NCBI GenBank assembly: GCA_027346765.1
Contig: DAIERN010000046.1
Location: forward strand, 1 to 8,744
DNA length: 8,744 nucleotides
Origin: Chloroflexota bacterium
GTDB taxonomy: Bacteria > Chloroflexota > Limnocylindria > Limnocylindrales > CSP1-4
Direction: 5' to 3'
Under the pieces are notes generated by a model. The model saw nothing but the letters and a program-made list of their open reading frames with translations, was not told where the DNA came from and made no database searches. Below are positions 1-5,825 of the stretch, piece by piece; within the stretch, counting starts at the first letter, position 1; each line of letters starts with the position of its first letter. Both the position numbers and the translations under genes were made by a program.

Positions 1-399
1 GGCCTCGGCGTTGGCGACGCCGAGCTGCTGCCACAGGCAGCGCGCGCCGATCGCGACCGCGCTCGCCGCGATCGGCGGCAGCTCGGCCGGACGGCGGAAG
101 ACGTCGACCATGTCGAACGGGCCGGTCGCGGCGAAGGCGTCCTCCAGGGTGGCGTAGGCGGGCTTGCCCAGCACCTGGTCGACAGTCGGATTGACCGGCA
201 CCACCTCGTAGCCGGCATCGAGCAGCTGGCGCATCACGCCGTGCGACGGTCGACCCGGATCAGGCGAGGCGCCGACCATGGCAATGCGCCTGGTGCGGCC
301 CAGCAGTCGCGCCGGCTCGTCGCCGTCGAGCAGGGGTACGGGGCCCGTGCCCTCCTGGGCGTCGAGCAGGTCCCACGCGATCTTCCGGTCAAACGTCAC
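1..399 (-). CDS. CoA-binding domain protein (YccU-like), 3' end outside window
   Basis: The 133 codons in the window give a small Rossmann-fold protein of the CoA_binding_2 type. The nucleotide-binding loop is at residues 39-48 (IAMVGASPDP), followed by the family pattern GYEVVPVNP (63-71), an ILG-like element (VLGKPAY, 76-82), VDVFRRP (98-104) and GARCLWQQLGVANAEA (118-133). Family members usually end about 20-25 residues later, after an MDRC-type motif, so only the tail is missing. Many members bind CoA or a related nucleotide in vitro, but no cellular role is firmly known. The start is the GTG at 399-397: the only in-frame codons between it and the upstream TAG (417-415) are GTC, ACT, ATT, CCG and CTC, and the next ATG lies inside the nucleotide-binding loop. 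There is no good Shine-Dalgarno site. The gene lies 15 bases after the permease gene and is probably translated from the same mRNA. Family call strong; function open. Confidence 0.88.
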   Translation of the reverse strand, partial: MTFDRKIAWDLLDAQEGTGPVPLLDGDEPARLLGRTRRIAMVGASPDPGRPSHGVMRQLLDAGYEVVPVNPTVDQVLGKPAYATLEDAFAATGPFDMVDVFRRPAELPPIAASAVAIGARCLWQQLGVANAEA

Positions 400-414
400 G
401 AGCGGAATAGTGAC

Positions 415-1473
415 CTACGCGGCGGACTCTCGCTCGTACGGCTGCCCGTCAGCCGCCGGTGGGATGCTGCGGCCGATGACGCCCGCGAGGATGATGATCG
501 TCACCAGATACGGCAGCGCGTCGTAGAACTGGGGCGGGATCGACTCCAGGAAGCGGCCCATTTCGTTGTTGGGCGCTGCGAAGCCGATGGCCCGGCCGAT
601 CGCGCTGGACGAGGCAAACAGCAGTGCTGCGCCGAATGCGCCGAGCGGCGTCCAGCGGCCGACGATCATCGCCGCGAGGCCAATGAACCCGCGGCCGGCG
701 CTCATGCCGGCCTGGAAGGACGTCGTCAGCTCGATCGACAGGTACGCCCCACCCAGGGCCGCGATGCCACCGGCGAGGATCACGTTGCGGTAGCGCAGAC
801 CGATCACGTTTATGCCCACGGTTTCCGCGGCGCGCGGGTGCTCGCCCACGGCCCTGGTGCGCAGGCCCCAGCGCGTCCGGAAGAGCAGAATCTGGGCGAC
901 GATTATCAGGACGATCGCGCTCAGCGCGATGGGTCCCTGGTCGAAGACGGCGTTGATCAGCCAGCCGACGAACGGCAGCTCGGTCAGGGCCTTGGGCAGG
1001 TCGAGCGCCTGGAACCCACCGGCGCCGTGCGGCGACTGCTTGCTGATGATCGTGTTCAGGTAGCCCGTCAGGCCAACGGCCGCGATGTTCAGGATCACGC
1101 CGCTGATGATCTGGTCGGCGCGCAGGCTGATCGACAGCCAGGCGTGCAGGCCGGCCAGGATCATGCCCGACAGGACGGCCGCGGCGACGGCCAGGAGGAG
1201 CGGCAGCGTCAGGCCGAAGAACGCCGTCGGTGTGCCCGGGCCCAGGATGGCCACGGCCACGACGCCGGTGATCCAGGCGACGAACGCCGCGGTGAGCATT
1301 ATCCCCTCGAGGCCGATGTTGACCACGCCCGAGCGCTCGCTGATCACGCCACACAGCGCGGCGAGGGCGATGGGGATTGCCACAGCGACCGCGGCGTGGG
1401 CGATGAACGGCAGCTGGTCGATCAGGAAGCCGAAGAACTGGATGAAGAATCCGAGCACCGGGATGTCGGTCAT
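415..1473 (-). CDS. ABC transporter permease, BMP/nucleoside importer, second permease (NupQ/YufQ-like)
   Basis: Inner-membrane permease of the BPD_transp_2 family, 352 residues, forming half of the channel of a nucleoside or sugar-type ABC importer. Hydrophobic segments fill most of the chain, starting near residues 5-20 and 25-43. The family signature ERSGVVNIGLEGIML lies near residues 46-60, and the cytoplasmic loop that contacts the ATPase is RAVGEHPRAAETVGINV in the second half. The length fits the family. The ATG overlaps the TGA of the preceding permease gene as ATGA (1473-1470), so translation is probably coupled. It pairs with that larger permease, as NupP and NupQ do in Bacillus subtilis. 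Substrate is inferred from the linked BMP protein to be purine or other nucleosides; autoinducer or simple-sugar transport cannot be excluded from the permease alone. Confidence 0.93.
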   Translation of the reverse strand: MTDIPVLGFFIQFFGFLIDQLPFIAHAAVAVAIPIALAALCGVISERSGVVNIGLEGIMLTAAFVAWITGVVAVAILGPGTPTAFFGLTLPLLLAVAAAVLSGMILAGLHAWLSISLRADQIISGVILNIAAVGLTGYLNTIISKQSPHGAGGFQALDLPKALTELPFVGWLINAVFDQGPIALSAIVLIIVAQILLFRTRWGLRTRAVGEHPRAAETVGINVIGLRYRNVILAGGIAALGGAYLSIELTTSFQAGMSAGRGFIGLAAMIVGRWTPLGAFGAALLFASSSAIGRAIGFAAPNNEMGRFLESIPPQFYDALPYLVTIIILAGVIGRSIPPAADGQPYERESAA

Positions 1474-2651
1474 CGGATGGCCTCACTGCCATAGGTCTTG
1501 GCCATCGTGTCGGTTGTTCCCAGGCTGGACTTGACGCCGCGCAGCCGGAACAGCCGCCGGATGACCGGGCTCGCGACGAGGAAGAGCAGGATGACCGCCT
1601 GGAGCAGGTCAACCAGCTGCGCCGGCACGCCCGCCTCGATCTGCATCAAGCCTGCGCCGGCACGCATCGCCCCAAAGAGCAGTGCGGCGAGCATCACACC
1701 CACCGGGTGCGAGCGGCCGAGCAATGCCACGGTGATGGCGTCGAAGCCGACGGTGGTCGAGAAGGTGGCGTTCATCTGGTGGTTGATGCCCAGGATGTTG
1801 CCCGTGCCGGCGAGCCCGGCGAGCATGCCGGCGAGGCTCATCGTGAGCGTGATGAGGCGGCGCGGCTTCATGCCTGCGTAGCGCGACGCATCAGGGTTGG
1901 CGCCCACCGCGCGGATCTCGAAGCCAAGGGTCGTGCGGTACAGGACGAACCACACGATCGGCACGAAGAGGAAGGCGATGATGATGCCCAGGTGGCCGTC
2001 GCGGCCGAACAGGATGGGCAGCGCGGCATCACCCACGTTGGGTGTCACGGGCTGGGGTGACTTGGGCAGCCGCAAGGGGCCTGAGATGAGCGCCGACATC
2101 AGCGCCAGCGCGATGAAGTTGAGCATGATCGTCGTGACCACTTCATGGGCGCCGGAAACGGCCTTCAGGAACCCTGGGATGAAGCCCCACAGCGCCCCGA
2201 CCAGCGCGCCGGCGACGTAGGCGAACGGGATCGCGATCAGCGCGCCGCTGTTACTGACCAGCTGGCTGGCGGCGACACAAGCGAGCGCGCCCAGCAGGAA
2301 CTGGCCCTGGGCGCCGATGTTGAACAGGCCCGCCTTGAAACCCAGGCCCACGCCCAGGCCAGCCAGGATCAGTGGTGCCGCCTGGACCAGCGTTGACGTG
2401 CGGCCGTTCTCCGAGCCGAGCGACCCTTCGAGCAACGCGCCATAAGCGCGCAGTGGCAGGCCGAAATCTATGGGCTTGCCCGGTGTCAGGGCGCTCGTGA
2501 GGATGATCACGACAGCGCCCGCGACGAGAGCAAGCACGATCGCCAGCACCGGTAACGCCAGCTGCGACCAGATCTGGGCGCCAGCGTTCATGACGGCGCG
2601 CACGGCGGCGTTCTGGGTGTGCGGCGGTGGCTGCTGCGGCTGCGCCGTCAT
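1470..2651 (-). CDS. ABC transporter permease, BMP/nucleoside importer, first permease (NupP/YufP-like)
   Basis: Inner-membrane permease of 393 residues, BPD_transp_2 family, partner of the 352-residue permease encoded just downstream. A hydrophilic Gln/Pro-rich N-terminus (MTAQPQQPPPHTQ) precedes the first membrane segment, near residues 30-53. The family signature is KAGLFNIGAQGQFLLGALA around residues 106-124. The ATPase-contact loop EIRAVGANPDASRYAGMKPRR is in the second half, followed by Gly-rich membrane segments. The larger size, the NIGAQGQ motif and position before a smaller NIGLEG permease match the NupP/YufP class. It overlaps both neighbours by ATGA: its ATG (2651-2649) overlaps the ATPase stop and its TGA overlaps the next ATG. 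The Pro-rich N-terminal tail is of unknown significance. Confidence 0.93.
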   Translation of the reverse strand: MTAQPQQPPPHTQNAAVRAVMNAGAQIWSQLALPVLAIVLALVAGAVVIILTSALTPGKPIDFGLPLRAYGALLEGSLGSENGRTSTLVQAAPLILAGLGVGLGFKAGLFNIGAQGQFLLGALACVAASQLVSNSGALIAIPFAYVAGALVGALWGFIPGFLKAVSGAHEVVTTIMLNFIALALMSALISGPLRLPKSPQPVTPNVGDAALPILFGRDGHLGIIIAFLFVPIVWFVLYRTTLGFEIRAVGANPDASRYAGMKPRRLITLTMSLAGMLAGLAGTGNILGINHQMNATFSTTVGFDAITVALLGRSHPVGVMLAALLFGAMRAGAGLMQIEAGVPAQLVDLLQAVILLFLVASPVIRRLFRLRGVKSSLGTTDTMAKTYGSEAIR

Positions 2652-4252
2652 TCAGCCACCGTGGGCGGCTTGGCCTCTGTCGGCGGCCGGCCGCCGGTGG
2701 CCATCAGGATGCCAATTTCGTTCTTGTCCGCGGTCCGCCCGTCGCGCTCGGCGACGAGCTCACCGCGGTACATCACCGCGATGCGGTCCGACATCTCGAG
2801 CACTTCGTCAAGCTCGGCCGATACCAACAGGATGGCCGTGCCCGCGTTGCGTTTCTTGATCGCCTCGCGATGAATGAACTCGATGCTGCCCACGTCCAGG
2901 CCGCGCGTCGGCTGGTCGAGCACCAGCAGCTTGAGGTCGCGGTCGAACTCACGCGCCACGACGACCTTCTGCTGGTTGCCGCCCGACAGCGTCCCGCAGG
3001 TCACCGTGGGCGACGGCGTGCGGATGTCGAACTCGCGGATGTTCTCCTCAGCCTCCGCCAGGATCGCCTTCTCGTTGCGGACCATGTTGTGCGCGAACGG
3101 CTCGTCGAAGTAGCGGTTGAGCACCAGGTTGTCGGTCAGCGGGAAGGACAGGATGAGGCCAAAACGGTGGCGGTCCGCGGGCACGTAGGAAACGTCCAGC
3201 TCATACATCTTGCGCGGTTGGGCGCCGGTGATGTCGCGTCCAGCCAGGTGGATGCTGCCCGATGCCACCGGCCGAAGCCCGACGATCGCCTCGACCAGCT
3301 CATCCTGGCCGTTGCCGGCCACGCCGGCGATGCCCAGGATCTCGCCCGCCTTGACCTGGAGGGACACGCCGCGAACGACCTCGTGGCCGCGATCGTCCTT
3401 GACCCTCAGGCTGGCGACCTCGAGCATCACGCCGCCTGGGTGGGATTCCCCGCGGTCGACCGTCAGCTCCACCTGGCGGCCGACCATAAGCTCGGCCAGG
3501 TCTTCTTCCGTCGTCTCCTTGGGCAGGCGCTCGCCGACCACGCGACCACGGCGGATGACGGTGATCCGGTCGGCGATCTCGAGCACTTCGTAGAGCTTGT
3601 GGCTGATGAAGATGATGCTGCGGCCGCTCTCCGCGAGGCGTCGCAGCAGCAGGAAGATCTCTTCCGTCTCCTGCGGCGTCAGCACCGCGGTGGGCTCGTC
3701 GAGCACCAGGATGCGCGTGTCGCGGTAGAGCGCCTTCAGGATCTCGACGCGTTGCTGCTGGCCCACTGAGAGCGAGCCGACCTTCGCGTCAGGGTCGATG
3801 TCGAAGCCGAACTGCTGAGCGAGCGCCGCGATCCGGCGACGTGCCTCGGCGCGGTCCAGGAAACCCACCGCGGCCATGGTTTCCTTGCCCAGGATGATGT
3901 TCTCGGCGACGCTCAGCACCGGCACGAGCATGAAGTGCTGGTGAACCATGCTGATGCCGCGCGCGATGGCGTCGGTGGGTCCCTTGATGTGAACCACGGC
4001 CCCGTCGAGCAGGATCTCGCCCTCGTCGGGCACCGCCAGCCCGTAGAGCACATTCATCAACGTCGACTTGCCCGCGCCGTTCTCGCCGAGCAGCGCGTGA
4101 ATCTCACCGGGCCGGACGTCGATGTTGATGCCGTCGTTGGCGACCACGCCGGGATAGCGCTTGGTGATGCCGCGCATCTCGAGCGCGGGCACCGACGCCG
4201 GTGCCGGGACGTCGACGATTGGCGCGCCGGACTCGGGCGGTGTGACGGTCAC
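2648..4252 (-). CDS. ABC transporter ATP-binding protein, double NBD (NupO/YufO-like)
   Basis: Cytoplasmic ATPase of 534 residues with two fused nucleotide-binding domains, the layout of nucleoside, ribose and autoinducer-2 importers. First domain: Walker A GENGAGKST (56-64), Q-loop Gln105, signature LSVGQQQ (161-167), Walker B ILVLDEPT (181-188) with Glu186, switch His218. Second domain: degenerate Walker A GVAGNGQ (310-316), signature LSGGNQQ (422-428), Walker B LLVLDQPTRGLDVG (442-455), where Gln447 replaces the catalytic Glu, and Ser478 at the switch-His position; this asymmetry is typical of the family, so only one site is probably fully active. The start is GTG at 4252-4250, with GGGAGG at 4268-4263, ten bases upstream. 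The TGA overlaps the following permease ATG. A terminator-like hairpin in the 92-base gap separates it from the binding-protein gene. Confidence 0.95.
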   Translation of the reverse strand: MTVTPPESGAPIVDVPAPASVPALEMRGITKRYPGVVANDGINIDVRPGEIHALLGENGAGKSTLMNVLYGLAVPDEGEILLDGAVVHIKGPTDAIARGISMVHQHFMLVPVLSVAENIILGKETMAAVGFLDRAEARRRIAALAQQFGFDIDPDAKVGSLSVGQQQRVEILKALYRDTRILVLDEPTAVLTPQETEEIFLLLRRLAESGRSIIFISHKLYEVLEIADRITVIRRGRVVGERLPKETTEEDLAELMVGRQVELTVDRGESHPGGVMLEVASLRVKDDRGHEVVRGVSLQVKAGEILGIAGVAGNGQDELVEAIVGLRPVASGSIHLAGRDITGAQPRKMYELDVSYVPADRHRFGLILSFPLTDNLVLNRYFDEPFAHNMVRNEKAILAEAEENIREFDIRTPSPTVTCGTLSGGNQQKVVVAREFDRDLKLLVLDQPTRGLDVGSIEFIHREAIKKRNAGTAILLVSAELDEVLEMSDRIAVMYRGELVAERDGRTADKNEIGILMATGGRPPTEAKPPTVAE

Positions 4253-4262
4253 TCCCTCATGA

Positions 4263-4268
4263 CCTCCC
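4263..4268 (-). promoter_or_regulatory. Ribosome binding site of the ABC ATPase gene
   Basis: The minus strand reads GGGAGG, ten bases before the GTG start at 4252. It supports the GTG over the ATG at 4260, which lies only two bases from this site and opens a reading frame of three codons. Confidence 0.6.
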
Positions 4269-4285
4269 GGATTTGGCTAGAAAGA

Positions 4286-4315
4286 AACGGGCCGCGATTT
4301 GACTCGCGGCCCGTT
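4286..4315 (-). terminator. Intrinsic terminator or attenuator between binding-protein and ATPase genes
   Basis: AACGGGCCGCGA (4286-4297) and TCGCGGCCCGTT (4304-4315) form a perfect 12-bp stem with a 6-base loop. On the minus strand the stem is followed by TCTTTCTAG, a short T-rich stretch as in intrinsic terminators of GC-rich bacteria. It lies 30 bases after the stop of the binding-protein gene and 34 bases before the ATPase start, so it would end or weaken transcription after the first gene and protect its mRNA 3' end. The T-tract is interrupted by C, so read-through is likely. Confidence 0.75.
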
Positions 4316-4344
4316 CACTAGGTTGCTAGCTGGTTATCCGGCTA

Positions 4345-5565
4345 CTACGGCTGGCCGCAGGAGTCGGCGGGGCAGCTGACCACCGTGCCGTCCTTCATGC
4401 CCTGGAGGGCAGTGTCGAGGAGAGCCTGGATAGCCGGCGTGATCAGGCCGAGGCCGTCGTGCTCAGGTGAGACACCGATGCCGTCGTTGTTCGCGTCGAA
4501 GGTGGCGACACCGCCGACGGCCGTCCCGCCCGCTATTGCCTGGATCGTCTGCTCAACCGAGCTGCTCAGGTGCTTCTCAGCCGAGGTGACGATGCAGTTG
4601 TAGGTGGGCGTGGTGTCAGCCGCGAGGGACAGCCACTGGTCGACGTCGACGCCGATGCCGTGGATGTTGGCCGCGCAGGCCGACTCGAGGATGCCGTTAC
4701 CGGTCTTGCCGGCGACCTGGAACAGGACGTCCGGGTGCTTCTGGGCGATGAACTGGGTGCTGAACGTCTTGCCCGTGCCCGGGTCGTTGAAGGCGACACC
4801 GAAGTCCGAGGTAGAGACATAGTCGCTGACGACCTTGATGTCGGATTTGACCGACTTGGCGCCAAGCTCATAGCCCTGGATGTAGCGGACAACCGCCGGC
4901 ACCAGGTTGATGCCGCCGATCGCGCCGATCGTGCCGTTCTCGCTGATCGAGGCGGCGACGATGCCGGCGAGGTAGCCGGCCTGGTCTTCCTTGTACTGCA
5001 GGCCGATGAAGTTCGGCAGCAGCGTGGCCAGGTTACCGGCGCAGGTGAAGGTCGAGTCCGGAGCGCCGGTCTCGTCGATGCACGGGGCCTGGTCGACGCC
5101 GATGAACCAAACATCCGGATTGGCCTTGGCCGCAATCGCGGTGTCATTGGCCAGGTTGAAACCGACGGTGACGATGATGTTGTGGTTACTGTCGAGGAAC
5201 TGCTGGATCAACGACGCGTACTGCGACGCATCGGACGGAATGGCGACGTCAGGCGCAGCGGCGCCAATGTCCGTTGCGCCGGCCACAGCACCCTCGAACG
5301 AGTACTGGTTGAAGTTCTTGTCGTCGACCGTGCCAACGTCGGTCACGACGCCGACCTTCCAGGTCGCCGCGGAGCCGGTGGGGCTGGGGGCTGCGGACTC
5401 AGTTGGCGCGGGCGTGGGTGCCGGAGTCGGCGCAGCCGTAGCTGTTGGTGCCGGAGTCGGCGGAGCAGTCGGCGCCCGCGTCGGTGTGGCTGCCGGACCG
5501 CCTGAACAGGCAATCAGCAGCAATGCAATCGTCGCCACAAGGGCGAACGACTTGCGGATTCGCAT
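4345..5565 (-). CDS. BMP family lipoprotein, nucleoside-binding subunit of ABC importer
   Basis: Exported binding protein of 406 residues that would capture nucleosides outside the membrane for the importer encoded downstream. Residues 1-20 form a lipoprotein signal: RIRK, a hydrophobic core and the lipobox LIAC with Cys20. Residues 24-68 are a Thr/Pro/Ala linker that tethers the domain to the lipid anchor. The BMP fold starts at Trp69; VGVVTDVGTVDDKNFNQ (71-87) is the family N-terminal signature. By comparison with Treponema PnrA, as I recall it, Asp76, Phe85, Phe255 and Asp307 match the purine- and ribose-contact residues, with Phe255 in TSDFG and Asp307 in GVDVDQW. VLFQVAGKTGNG (280-291) is also typical. 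Cysteines are paired (162/175, 297/324, 398/403). The ATG follows a strong ribosome binding site. The hairpin after the gene suggests separate, higher expression. The exact nucleoside is unknown. Confidence 0.95.
   Translation of the reverse strand: MRIRKSFALVATIALLLIACSGGPAATPTRAPTAPPTPAPTATAAPTPAPTPAPTESAAPSPTGSAATWKVGVVTDVGTVDDKNFNQYSFEGAVAGATDIGAAAPDVAIPSDASQYASLIQQFLDSNHNIIVTVGFNLANDTAIAAKANPDVWFIGVDQAPCIDETGAPDSTFTCAGNLATLLPNFIGLQYKEDQAGYLAGIVAASISENGTIGAIGGINLVPAVVRYIQGYELGAKSVKSDIKVVSDYVSTSDFGVAFNDPGTGKTFSTQFIAQKHPDVLFQVAGKTGNGILESACAANIHGIGVDVDQWLSLAADTTPTYNCIVTSAEKHLSSSVEQTIQAIAGGTAVGGVATFDANNDGIGVSPEHDGLGLITPAIQALLDTALQGMKDGTVVSCPADSCGQP
5417..5462. repeat. Short direct repeat in the lipoprotein linker
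   Basis: GGTGCCGGAGTCGGCG occurs at 5417-5432 and again at 5447-5462, a 30-base period. Both copies encode APTPAP units of the Thr/Pro/Ala linker of the binding protein on the minus strand. This is internal coding repetition likely to vary in length between strains, not a mobile element. Confidence 0.6.
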
Positions 5566-5573
5566 CTAGAGAA

Positions 5574-5580
5574 CCTCCTC
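5574..5580 (-). promoter_or_regulatory. Ribosome binding site of the binding-protein gene
   Basis: The minus strand reads GAGGAGG followed by TTCTCTAG and then ATG at 5565, an eight-base spacing. It is the strongest Shine-Dalgarno match in the window, in line with high expression of the binding protein. Confidence 0.75.
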
Positions 5581-5628
5581 TTGTTGTTTGAACGACACAG
5601 TTGTCAATACTCCCGATCCTCGATGGGA

Positions 5629-5657
5629 ATGCTACGCGGCGCATCGTATGCTCGCAA
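5629..5657 (-). promoter_or_regulatory. Candidate sigma-70-like promoter of the importer operon
   Basis: On the minus strand TTGCGA (5657-5652) and TAGCAT (5634-5629) are separated by 17 bases; each matches four of six consensus positions. Transcription would start near 5622, giving a leader of about 55-60 bases before the ATG at 5565. The 17-base spacer contains the near-palindrome GCATCGTATGC (5641-5651). A TTGACA on the same strand at 5607-5602 has no acceptable -10 downstream. Two-box matches of this quality arise by chance, so this is only a candidate. Confidence 0.3.
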
Positions 5658-5660
5658 CGG

Positions 5661-5685
5661 CAGCACGCTCCGTGCTGGCACGCTC
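5661..5685. repeat. GCACG half-site cluster / short hairpin, possible operator
   Basis: CAGCACG (5661-5667) and CGTGCTG (5671-5677) form a perfect 7-bp inverted repeat around CTC. GCACGCTC occurs at 5663-5670 and again at 5678-5685. The result is three GCACG half-sites alternating in orientation, just upstream of the candidate -35 box of the importer operon. No T-run follows, so a terminator is unlikely. Confidence 0.35.
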
Positions 5686-5812
5686 GCGCCCAGGCTTGCG
5701 CCCGCACCGCACTGCTCCTGTCTGCGCATGGCATACTCGGCATCAGACGGTTCCCGCGTGTGCCCGCAGGAAGCGCCGCGCCCCAGCTTCGGATTCCCGA
5801 CGCGAGCGCAAC

Positions 5813-5819
5813 AGGGGAG
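5813..5819 (+). promoter_or_regulatory. Ribosome binding site of the response-regulator gene
   Basis: AGGGGAG lies six bases before the GTG at 5826 and decides this start over the nearby GTG codons at 5819 and 5822, which are in another frame. Confidence 0.65.
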
Positions 5820-5825
5820 TGGTGA

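Larger units (their letters stand above)
5566..5825. other. Divergent intergenic region between importer operon and response-regulator gene
   Basis: These 260 bases separate two divergent start codons. They hold a ribosome binding site at each end, a weak promoter candidate for the importer operon (5629-5657) and a cluster of GCACG half-sites (5661-5685). Reading frames here lack family motifs. I see no RNA gene. I also see no convincing purine riboswitch: the possible importer leader is only about 60 bases and lacks the paired structure expected of one. No strong plus-strand promoter stands out; the best I find is TGGCATACT near 5730-5737, an extended -10 look-alike without a matching -35. 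Confidence 0.6.

Noticed and set aside
241..1494. Open reading frame of 417 codons on the plus strand
   Set aside because: It lies opposite the permease and CoA-binding genes, is rich in Arg, Asp and Gln as expected of an antisense frame in GC-rich DNA, and shows no family motif. The minus-strand frames have clear family signatures.
449..1612. Open reading frame of 387 codons on the minus strand overlapping the second permease
   Set aside because: It is a shifted frame of the permease gene with Arg/Pro-rich, non-hydrophobic translation and no domain pattern.
2627..3769. Open reading frame of 380 codons on the plus strand
   Set aside because: It is antisense to the ABC ATPase, whose Walker and signature motifs are all intact on the minus strand.
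4249..4260. Three-codon upstream frame (Met-Arg-Glu-stop) before the ATPase
   Set aside because: The ATG lies only two bases from the GGGAGG site, too close for good initiation, while the GTG ten bases away begins the conserved protein; a regulatory leader peptide is not supported.
4570..5505. Open reading frame of 311 codons on the plus strand
   Set aside because: It is antisense to the BMP binding protein, with an Arg/Gly-rich low-complexity end that mirrors the Thr/Pro/Ala linker codons.
5566..5628. Purine riboswitch or other structured leader upstream of the nucleoside importer
   Set aside because: Nucleoside importers are sometimes controlled this way, but this short leader shows no three-stem arrangement or conserved junction that I can recognise.
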